Positions 15,281 to 21,951 of a DNA stretch of 23,304 nucleotides are shown here, in pieces. The translations under genes were made by a program, and so were the position numbers. The notes under the pieces were generated by a model, which worked only from the letters and a program-made list of their open reading frames with translations, ran no database searches and had not been told where the DNA came from. The number at the start of each line of letters is the position of its first letter. The stretch's first letter is position 1. Origin of the DNA: SZUA-521 sp041738285 (GTDB lineage Bacteria; Pseudomonadota; Gammaproteobacteria; Pseudomonadales; Azotimanducaceae); NCBI GenBank assembly GCA_041738285.1, contig JBGSQB010000144.1, positions 1-23,304 of the forward strand, read 5' to 3'.

Positions 15281-16585
15281 ATGTCCATCCTCCAACGACT
15301 GCTCGAGGCGCCCGGTCTGCCGCCTCGGGTGGCGCAGAGTTTCCGCCGCGAACAGGTCACTGAACTCACGCTTCCGGTCGCGACCAGCCTCATGGAAGGC
15401 GGGTTCGTCGCGGTAGTCGCGGCCAAGGCGTTCGAGGTCGACCCCTGGGTGATTGCGGTCATCTCGGCATCACCCATGTTCGGCAATCTGTCGAGCTTCT
15501 TCTGGAATCGCATCAGCACCGCGCGTCCGAAAGTGCCGATGGTGGTGACGCTGCAGGTGCTGGTGCTCTGCTGTGTGCTCGCGATTGCGGCCACGCCGCA
15601 ATCCGAGTGGGGTGTTTGGGTGCTGGTCGGCAGTGTGATCAGCAGCCGGCTCTTGATCGCCGGCATCATCACCGCGCGCAGTGTCACCTGGAGTCTCAAC
15701 TATGGGCGCGGCATGCGCGCGCGGGTCACAGGGCGCCTGCAGGTGATCGCGAGCCTCGTCGTCGTGCTCACCACGAGTCTTGCGGGCCTCCTGCTGGATG
15801 CTCATCCCGAGAACTTTCGATGGCTCTACGGCGGTGGCGCCTTGATTGGTCTGATCGGCGCATGGTCGTTCTCGAAGGTCCTGGTCAGCGGTGAGAAGCG
15901 TCAGCGCGTGCTGGAACGGCAGGGCGACGAGCATGGCTCCACCCGCAATCAGTTCTTCGCGATCCTGCGTTCAGATCCGCAGTACGCGCGCTATCAGCTG
16001 TATCAGTTCACGTCCGGCGTTGCGGCCATGATGCTGGAGCCCGCGCTCGTCTATCTCGTGTCGCGGCAGATGGGCGCGAGCTACGTGGCGAGCATCGGCA
16101 TCACCATGATCATTCCGTTCCTGCTCAACTTGACCACGCTGCCGTTCTGGGCACGCTATCTCGATCGCGTACACGTGACGGAGTTTCGGGCGCGACAGAA
16201 CGCGGGCTGGGTGGTGGGCGTGCTCGTGATGTTCTGGGGTGCGTGGACCCTGTCGCTGGGGTGGCTGGCCGCGGGGCGCGTCATCATCGGCATCGTCAAT
16301 GGCGGCGGCTCTCTCGCCTGGCAGCTCGGTCACAACGACTTTGCACCGAAGGATCTGTTGTCCGCCTATATGGGTGTGCATGTCACCCTGACCGGCGTGC
16401 GGGGCGCATTCGCGCCGTTCCTGGGTATGGCGTTGTACGTAGGCTGGTCGGATATCACCTTTCTCCCCGATTTGGCAGGGATAGGGGCTTGGCTGTTCGT
16501 CGTATCGGCGGTGCTCGGCGCCGTCGCCTGGCGCGGCTTCGAACGGCTGCATCGCGAGATCAAAGAGAAGCCGCGGCAGATCTGA
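15281..16585 (+). CDS. MFS-type transporter
   Basis: This 434-aa protein has about 12 hydrophobic segments in two halves split by a charged cytosolic loop around residues 205-230 (SGEKRQRVLERQGDEHGSTR), the layout of the major facilitator superfamily. A cytosolic N-terminus of about 30 residues precedes the first segment. After the fourth segment comes NYGRGMRARVTGRLQV, a basic cytosolic loop; the family's loop 2-3 motif appears only in loose form (NRISTARPKVPM). It acts in the inner membrane; the substrate cannot be told. It lies between a REP-like element and ygiQ, with no Shine-Dalgarno before its ATG, and ends four bases before the ygiQ start, so the two are likely cotranscribed. Confidence 0.8.
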   Translation: MSILQRLLEAPGLPPRVAQSFRREQVTELTLPVATSLMEGGFVAVVAAKAFEVDPWVIAVISASPMFGNLSSFFWNRISTARPKVPMVVTLQVLVLCCVLAIAATPQSEWGVWVLVGSVISSRLLIAGIITARSVTWSLNYGRGMRARVTGRLQVIASLVVVLTTSLAGLLLDAHPENFRWLYGGGALIGLIGAWSFSKVLVSGEKRQRVLERQGDEHGSTRNQFFAILRSDPQYARYQLYQFTSGVAAMMLEPALVYLVSRQMGASYVASIGITMIIPFLLNLTTLPFWARYLDRVHVTEFRARQNAGWVVGVLVMFWGAWTLSLGWLAAGRVIIGIVNGGGSLAWQLGHNDFAPKDLLSAYMGVHVTLTGVRGAFAPFLGMALYVGWSDITFLPDLAGIGAWLFVVSAVLGAVAWRGFERLHREIKEKPRQI

Positions 16586-16589
16586 GACA

Positions 16590-18371
16590 ATGCCGCCCAT
16601 GCAAGCCGCTGCCACACCGCTCTTCTCCCGTCGCCCGTATTGGGCGCATCGCTTCGGCATTGCGCCGTTCCTGCCGACCAGTCGTGCCGAGATGGATGCG
16701 CTCGACTGGGATTCGTGCGACGTAATCATCGTGACCGGTGATGCCTACGTCGATCATCCGAGCTTTGGCATGGCGATCGTCGGCCGGCTGCTCGAGGCGC
16801 AGGGGTTTCGGGTCGGCATCATTGCCCAGCCGGATTGGTCGAGCGCGGAGGCCTTCGCGAAGCTCGGCCGCCCGAACCTGTTCTTCGGCATCACCGCCGG
16901 CAACATGGACTCCATGGTCAACCGCTACACGTCGGAGCGGCGCGTGCGCAGCGACGATGCTTACACGCCCGGTGGCCAGGGCGGCAGCCGCCCGGATCGC
17001 AGTGTCATCGTCTACGCGCAACGCGCGCGCGAAGCATTCAAGGATGTACCAATCGTACTCGGCGGCATCGAAGCGAGTCTGCGCCGCATCGCCCACTTCG
17101 ATTACTGGTCGGAAAAAGTACGACGTTCGATTCTGCTCGATGCAAAAGCCGACATTCTGTTGTACGGCAACGCCGAGCGCGCGCTCGTGGAAGTGGCGCA
17201 TCGACTCGCGGCCGATGAACCCATCGCGACGATCACCGATGTGCGCGGCACGGCGTTCGTGATCGATGCGGTCCCCGCAGGCTGGGTGACTGTCGATTCG
17301 ACGCACCTCGACAGTCCCGGGCGCATCGATGCGCATCCCGATCCCTACGCGATGACGCCCCAGGCATCTGCACAGCAGCCTGTTGCGCCGGAGGCATCCG
17401 ACACGCAGGTGGTGCGCTTCGTGCGCGACGTGCCGGCGTCAAAGCGCGCGCAGAGCGCTATCCGCCTGCCGGCGTACGAGGTGGTGCGTGACGATCCGGT
17501 GTATTACGCCCATGCATCGCGCATCCTGCACATGGAATCGAATCCGGGGAATGCGCGCGCACTGGTGCAACGGCACGGTGACAAAGATCTGTGGCTGAAC
17601 CCGCCACCACTGCCGCTCACCACCGCCGAGATGGATGGCGTGTACGAGCTGCCCTACGTGCGCCGGCCGCATCCTGCGTATGGCGATGCGAAGATTCCCG
17701 CCTACGAGATGATCCGATTCTCGGTATCGATTCAGCGCGGCTGTTTCGGCGGTTGTACGTTCTGTTCCATCACCGAACACGAAGGGCGGATCATTCAGAG
17801 TCGATCCGAAGCCTCGGTGCTGCGCGAGATCGAAACGATTCGCGACGAAGTGCCTGGATTCACCGGCGTGATTTCGGATCTCGGCGGGCCGACCGCGAAC
17901 ATGTATCGCCTCGCGTGCAAGGATCCGAAGATCGAGTCGGCCTGCCGACGCCCTTCGTGCGTGTATCCCGGCGTCTGCCCGAATCTCAACACCGATCACC
18001 AGCCGCTGATCGATCTGTACAGGAAGGCGCGCGAACTGCCGGGTATCAAGAAGGTGCTGATCGCCTCGGGCGTTCGCTACGACCTTGCCATCGAATCCCC
18101 CGAATACGTGCGGGAACTCGCTACGCACCACACCGGTGGGTACCTGAAGATCGCGCCCGAAGCGATCGGCGAAGGCCCGCTGTCGAAGATGATGAAGCCG
18201 GGGGTCGGCACCTACTATCGGTTCAAGGAGTTGTTCGAACGGTATTCGAAAGAGGCAGGCAAAGAGCAGTATCTGATCCCGTACTTCATCGCCGCCCACC
18301 CCGGCACCACCGACGAGGACATGCTCGAGCTCGCGTTGTGGTTGAAAGAGAACGGCTACCGCGCCGACTAG
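16590..18371 (+). CDS. ygiQ: YgiQ-family radical SAM protein, cut by an amber codon
   Basis: The 593 codons match the N-terminal four-fifths of E. coli YgiQ (739 aa). Visible are the N-terminal domain with CDVIIVTGDAYVDHPSFGMA (43-62), GFRVGIIAQPDWSS, and the ITAGNMDSMVNRYT stretch. The radical SAM cluster motif CFGGCTFC (Cys385, Cys389, Cys392, spacing CX3CX2C) is followed by SITEHEGRIIQSRSE. Later matches include VISDLGGPTANMYRLACKDP and GGYLKIAPEAIGEGPLSKMM. At 18369-18371 a TAG stands exactly where E. coli has Gln in LDQVQNF, and the same frame continues with conserved sequence to 18719. A single C-to-T change explains it: recent nonsense mutation, sequencing error, or read-through. The molecular function of YgiQ is not established. 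An alternative start is ATG 16599. Confidence 0.93.
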   Translation: MPPMQAAATPLFSRRPYWAHRFGIAPFLPTSRAEMDALDWDSCDVIIVTGDAYVDHPSFGMAIVGRLLEAQGFRVGIIAQPDWSSAEAFAKLGRPNLFFGITAGNMDSMVNRYTSERRVRSDDAYTPGGQGGSRPDRSVIVYAQRAREAFKDVPIVLGGIEASLRRIAHFDYWSEKVRRSILLDAKADILLYGNAERALVEVAHRLAADEPIATITDVRGTAFVIDAVPAGWVTVDSTHLDSPGRIDAHPDPYAMTPQASAQQPVAPEASDTQVVRFVRDVPASKRAQSAIRLPAYEVVRDDPVYYAHASRILHMESNPGNARALVQRHGDKDLWLNPPPLPLTTAEMDGVYELPYVRRPHPAYGDAKIPAYEMIRFSVSIQRGCFGGCTFCSITEHEGRIIQSRSEASVLREIETIRDEVPGFTGVISDLGGPTANMYRLACKDPKIESACRRPSCVYPGVCPNLNTDHQPLIDLYRKARELPGIKKVLIASGVRYDLAIESPEYVRELATHHTGGYLKIAPEAIGEGPLSKMMKPGVGTYYRFKELFERYSKEAGKEQYLIPYFIAAHPGTTDEDMLELALWLKENGYRAD

Positions 18372-18395
18372 GTCCAGGCGTTCCTGCCATCACCC

Positions 18396-18719
18396 ATGGC
18401 GACGGCGACCGCGATGTGGTTCTCCGGTAAGAATCCGCTGCACAAAGTGACGCAGGACAGCGAAACCGTATCAATCCCCAAGGGCATCAAACAGCGGCGC
18501 CTGCACAAGGCGCTGCTGCGCTATCACGACGCCAACAACTGGCCGCTGCTGCGCGAAGCGTTGAAGCGCATGGGTCGCGCCGATCTCATCGGCAACGGCA
18601 AGAAGCATCTCATTCCGACCTACCAGCCGAAGGGCACCGGCGATGCTGCCGAGGGATCGCGCCGGCCGTCGCCTGCGTCGCGCGGCAAGAAGTTTCGAAC
18701 CCAACACGTGCGCAAATGA
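18396..18719 (+). pseudogene. ygiQ: YgiQ C-terminal fragment (DUF3362 region)
   Basis: Downstream of the amber codon, and in the same frame, 115 codons from 18372 continue the YgiQ homology: VQAFLPSPMATATAMWFSGK, then NPLHKVTQDSETVSIPKG, and [20 protein letters not shown]. E. coli YgiQ reads very similarly ([20 protein letters not shown]). The tail is basic and low in complexity, ending FRTQHVRK, as in other YgiQ proteins. The first ATG in this part is 18396, giving 107 aa if translated alone, but no Shine-Dalgarno is evident, so independent translation is doubtful. It overlaps the next small gene by four bases (ATGA). Selection on this part appears recent, since no frameshift or further stop is seen. 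Confidence 0.85.
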
Positions 18720-18931
18720 CCGACGAAGGTGTGTTCGAGTGGCAGCAGACCAAGGAAGGACTGGTTCGAATCGCCTTCCGCGGACGTGTCGTCACAACAC
18801 TCAAGGGTGCGGCTGCTGCGCGACTCGTTGCAAAAGTCCGAGACGCAACGGATGCCGATGCACAACTGGCCATGGCGAAGGTGACGGGTAACTTCAAACG
18901 CGGCAACGAGCGAACGACACCGCGCTTATGA
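18716..18931 (+). CDS. Small conserved-looking protein of unknown function
   Basis: This 71-aa protein starts in an ATGA overlap with the end of ygiQ. It has an alternating pattern typical of a small beta-alpha fold (FEWQQTKEGLVRIAFRGRVV, TTLKGAAAARLVAKV) and ends with TGNFKRGNERTTPRL. The GNFKRGNER ending looks like one I have met in short proteobacterial hypothetical proteins; that is a memory, not a search. No signal peptide, membrane segment or cysteine is visible. The coupling to ygiQ suggests a shared function or at least shared expression. Its stop overlaps the stop of the opposite-strand TonB-C gene by six bases. Confidence 0.7.
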   Translation: MTDEGVFEWQQTKEGLVRIAFRGRVVTTLKGAAAARLVAKVRDATDADAQLAMAKVTGNFKRGNERTTPRL

Positions 18932-19945
18932 CTGCACGAGACTGAACTTAGTGCCCGGATCACCGACCGCTTCGATGGCGCAGAAGGTCGCCTCGTCAGC
19001 AACGGTGTAGCGCATGTTCGGCTCAAAGCGGAAGAAGACGTACTTTTCGCGACACCTCAGTTTGATCTCCGCAAGTCTTCCCTCGTCGATGACGATCTCG
19101 AAGCGGTGTTTGAGCAGGTGAAAGAACCACGAGCTATTGCCGCCGATCTCGCCTCTGACAGCATACGAGCGATCGTCTTCGCGCAGCGTTTCTATGTTCG
19201 CGACGATGCGGCGTAGCTCATCGGCGCGATCGACTTTGATTTTGTGGGTCTCGATTGCGTACCAAGTTCCCAGTGCGCTCACAAAGTCCTGGGCGTTCAC
19301 CTGCATGGGAAACAGTGCCGTCAAGGCAAACTCGTACAGCTTCTTTGGCAGGTAGTCGGGACCGCTCTCGTATGCAACGGCGTGAGTCAGTGCCGCGAGT
19401 CGTTGAGGCTCGTCTCCCCAGACTCGGAAGTAGTTGAACTTCGCGATGTGGAGAAAAGCGTCCTCGTATAGGTTCTCGACGTCAAGGCTCGCCAGAAGCG
19501 CGTCCGCAGCAGCTTTTTCCTGATCAGAAATCGCCTGTATGAGTTGTTTGTAGGTCCGCACGAACTCACGTCGGGCGCCCTTGCCTGGCCCAGTGAGTTG
19601 AAACCGGATCTTTTGATTGTAGCCCGCGTCGATGGGTACACCGTTGATCGAGGCCGGTTCGAACTGCCACTTCGCGACAGCTTTCAGTGCAGCCTTCTCG
19701 AAGGCTTCGTTCCCAGTCGAGTCGGTGACAACCGCCTCGTAGGGGATCCCGGCCGGGTCGATCATGAAATTGACGTTCACCCAGCCTTCTCTGCCGCGAA
19801 TTTGCTCGCTCCTGGGATACAGCGCGGCCCGGGGCTCCTTGAACTTGGGCCCGACGAATACATTGAGCGGTGCATCCTCGGCAGATCCCATCGTTGCGAG
19901 CATGCACCCGAGCGCGACCCACAGACCCGCGTGATTAACCCGCAT
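18926..19945 (-). CDS. Exported protein with TonB C-terminal domain
   Basis: The 339-aa product starts with a likely Sec signal peptide (MRVNHAGLWVALGCMLATMG, cleavage probably after SA near residue 22). A TonB-C-type domain follows at about 38-118: LYPRSEQIRGREGWVNVNFM, IDPAGIPYEAVVTDSTGNEAF, and ALKAVAKWQFEPASINGVPI. Residues 120-339 form a helix-rich part, perhaps repeat-like, ending with an aromatic segment (REKYVFFRFEPNMRYTVADE) that I do not recognise. The domain sits near the N-terminus and there is no anchor besides the signal peptide, so this is not a standard TonB energy transducer. The start at 19945 overlaps the upstream phosphoesterase stop by 11 bases; a longer frame reaches 20011 but would bury the signal peptide. 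Confidence 0.8.
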   Translation of the reverse strand: MRVNHAGLWVALGCMLATMGSAEDAPLNVFVGPKFKEPRAALYPRSEQIRGREGWVNVNFMIDPAGIPYEAVVTDSTGNEAFEKAALKAVAKWQFEPASINGVPIDAGYNQKIRFQLTGPGKGARREFVRTYKQLIQAISDQEKAAADALLASLDVENLYEDAFLHIAKFNYFRVWGDEPQRLAALTHAVAYESGPDYLPKKLYEFALTALFPMQVNAQDFVSALGTWYAIETHKIKVDRADELRRIVANIETLREDDRSYAVRGEIGGNSSWFFHLLKHRFEIVIDEGRLAEIKLRCREKYVFFRFEPNMRYTVADEATFCAIEAVGDPGTKFSLVQS

Positions 19946-20669
19946 AGAGCGCCACGGGCTTCCAGCGACCGTCGAACGATTGTGTGTCCTTCCACACACG
20001 GCGGTCATCACCCCCGCGAATGCGATGCTGCATCACTTCGACCAGGCCGGCATCCGCGCCAAACTCGTAGGCGGTCACGGTGTCCTCATTTAGATCGACA
20101 ATGGACACACCGGGGCGGTGATCGCCTTTCAGCGTGCCGGCATTGATCAGCGTCAACGCATCGAAATTAACGATGACTCGATAGTGCATGTTACCGTTCA
20201 ACACCAGGTGTGTACGACCGGCATCGATGATCCCGTCGAGTTCCGTGCTGCGTTCCACAGGCATGCGCGTCGTGCCCGGCCAGACTTTGCGCATGTCGTT
20301 GTCGCCAACGCCATGGCAGAGCAGCACGATGCCGGCCACTGTCTCGATTGCACGCATGGGCGGCAGCGCGCGGATGAAATCGAGCGTGTCGTCGTTCAAG
20401 GTCTTTCGATCGTGTGCTTGTGGAACGCCACGCATGCGATTGGTGACCAGCCAGCGGTCGTGATTGCCGGCGACCACCAGGGTGTCTGCCTGACGCAGCA
20501 GGTCGCAGCAGGTCTCCAGCGAACCGCCGCCATCGGCGAGGTCGCCGGTGCAGACCGTTGCATCGAGTCGTTGCGACGCAAAGAACCTGAGCGCTGAATC
20601 GAGAAGTCGGTGCTCGGCGTGCACGTCGCCGATGACACCGATGCGGCTGATCTCAGCCGCGACCGGCAT
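19935..20669 (-). CDS. Calcineurin-like metallophosphoesterase
   Basis: The 244-aa protein has the metallophosphoesterase motifs in order: GDVHAEH (Asp15, His17), GDLADGG (Asp43), GNHD (Asn69, His70, Asp71), CHG (His119) and a final GNMH (160-162). The last is normally GHxH; here the first His is Asn160, so one usual metal contact is altered. LINAGTLKGDHRPGVSIVDL afterwards is typical of the YfcE/MJ0936-like branch. It would hydrolyse a phosphodiester or phosphomonoester in the cytosol (no signal peptide); the substrate is unknown. It overlaps the preceding serine hydrolase gene by 17 bases, with AGGAAG six bases before its ATG, and overlaps the next gene by 11 bases. Confidence 0.88.
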   Translation of the reverse strand: MPVAAEISRIGVIGDVHAEHRLLDSALRFFASQRLDATVCTGDLADGGGSLETCCDLLRQADTLVVAGNHDRWLVTNRMRGVPQAHDRKTLNDDTLDFIRALPPMRAIETVAGIVLLCHGVGDNDMRKVWPGTTRMPVERSTELDGIIDAGRTHLVLNGNMHYRVIVNFDALTLINAGTLKGDHRPGVSIVDLNEDTVTAYEFGADAGLVEVMQHRIRGGDDRRVWKDTQSFDGRWKPVALYAG

Positions 20670-21951
20670 CGCGAACTTCCTGCTCGTTGGCCGCGTCTTC
20701 GATGGTGACGGCGCGCCGGGTGCGAATCATCTGTTCGATGGCGACAGCGATGGCCGCGTGGTCCCAAGCGGAATTCACCTTGAGGACGTTCGACATCAAC
20801 GACACGAGATACCGGGTCGCCTCACCGGGCCACTCGATGATGACGACGACATTCATGAAGTTCTTGGTATTGCCGGCGTACTTGCCGCAGCGAAACCCTT
20901 CTTCGGCATGACAGGCGTAGTACGAGCCGCTCTTGAAATATATGTTCGCGCGCGCGAGTTCCGGTGCATAGGCGTAGCGATAACGGCGTTTCGTCATGTA
21001 CAGATAGCGCTTCATCTCGAGGCTCGACCAGGCATCGACCAAGCGCCCCTGCTCGAGCGCATAGACGAACTTTGCAAGGCTCCGCGGTGTTGCATGGGAG
21101 ATGACACCGGGCACATGACGCTTCGCGGTGCGCGTCCACATGGAGCCCTGCTGAATTGCGGAGGCGCTGAGGCCCACCTGTTCGAGCGGATCGCGATTGA
21201 CCTTCAGGCTGAGGTCAGTCAATTCGCGCTTGGGCGTATTGCGGAAGAAAGCCTCTGCCTCTTCGTCACTCACCGGATAACGTGTGCCGAAGTGACGCAG
21301 CAGCATCGCCTCACGCCACACCACCGCGCCGGCAGCATTCGCCGACGGTGAGATCATGTGATCGATCCACTCGGCAAGACTGAACGTATCCGTGGGTCGC
21401 GCGTACGCGAAGGTGTTGGTACCGCTCGCGGGGTCGAAGGTTGGAATGTCATGCTCGTCCCACAGTACCCAGTCGCGTGCAGTCACTCGCGTCGTGCGCA
21501 GCACGCGCTCGCGATCTCCGATGGCGGGGAATGCACGCGCGAGACTGTCGAACAGTGCCGCCATGGTGACGATCTTGTTGATGCTGCCGGGAAAGCGTTG
21601 CACGTCGGGACGTACCGCCGCCCACGCCACAGACTGAGGGTTGGAGATATCGACCACCACGACGCCGTAGGATGGATCGCGCGCCGCAAGCATGGTCTCG
21701 AGTGCCTGTTGCAGTTCGGCGTCCACGGGTGCGGCATCGAAGGAGGCCCCGGGTGTGCCGGGCAGGCTCAGGCGGATGTCGTTGATGGACAGCAGTGCGC
21801 CGGGTGGAAGCTTTGGTCCCTTGGGCTGCGCTTGCGCGAACTGGTAGCCGAGCAAGCGTTGAATCCCGGAGTACTCGCTGCCGTCCAGGGGATACCCGGC
21901 GGCGGCCATCGGTAGCAACACCGACAGAAAGAGCAGTAGCAGGCGCTTCAT
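20653..21951 (-). CDS. Exported serine hydrolase, beta-lactamase/PBP fold
   Basis: The 432-aa protein begins with a signal peptide (MKRLLLLFLSVLLPMAAAGY, cleavage probably near residue 18). It carries the three active-site motifs of penicillin-recognising enzymes: SINK at 123-126 (SxxK, nucleophile Ser123), SAN at 203-205 (SxN) and KSG at 340-342 (KTG-like). The spacing is wider than in class A beta-lactamases (about 80 and 135 residues), with a long insert holding SDEEAEAFFRNTPKRELTDL. It probably acts in the periplasm on peptidoglycan or another peptide/ester; resistance cannot be inferred. Its start overlaps the dikinase stop (ATGA), so it is translationally coupled to that gene. Confidence 0.85.
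   Translation of the reverse strand: MKRLLLLFLSVLLPMAAAGYPLDGSEYSGIQRLLGYQFAQAQPKGPKLPPGALLSINDIRLSLPGTPGASFDAAPVDAELQQALETMLAARDPSYGVVVVDISNPQSVAWAAVRPDVQRFPGSINKIVTMAALFDSLARAFPAIGDRERVLRTTRVTARDWVLWDEHDIPTFDPASGTNTFAYARPTDTFSLAEWIDHMISPSANAAGAVVWREAMLLRHFGTRYPVSDEEAEAFFRNTPKRELTDLSLKVNRDPLEQVGLSASAIQQGSMWTRTAKRHVPGVISHATPRSLAKFVYALEQGRLVDAWSSLEMKRYLYMTKRRYRYAYAPELARANIYFKSGSYYACHAEEGFRCGKYAGNTKNFMNVVVIIEWPGEATRYLVSLMSNVLKVNSAWDHAAIAVAIEQMIRTRRAVTIEDAANEQEVRDAGRG

Noticed and set aside
17439..18299. 286-codon minus-strand frame opposite ygiQ
   Set aside because: It covers the radical SAM core of YgiQ, whose homology is unmistakable on the plus strand.
18369..18371. TAG recoding (for example pyrrolysine or a reassigned code) in ygiQ
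   Set aside because: TAG ends many essential genes in the window, and relatives have a plain Gln here; mutation or error is simpler.
20548..21351. 267-codon plus-strand frame opposite the serine hydrolase
   Set aside because: The minus-strand product has a signal peptide and all three active-site motifs; the plus-strand frame has none.
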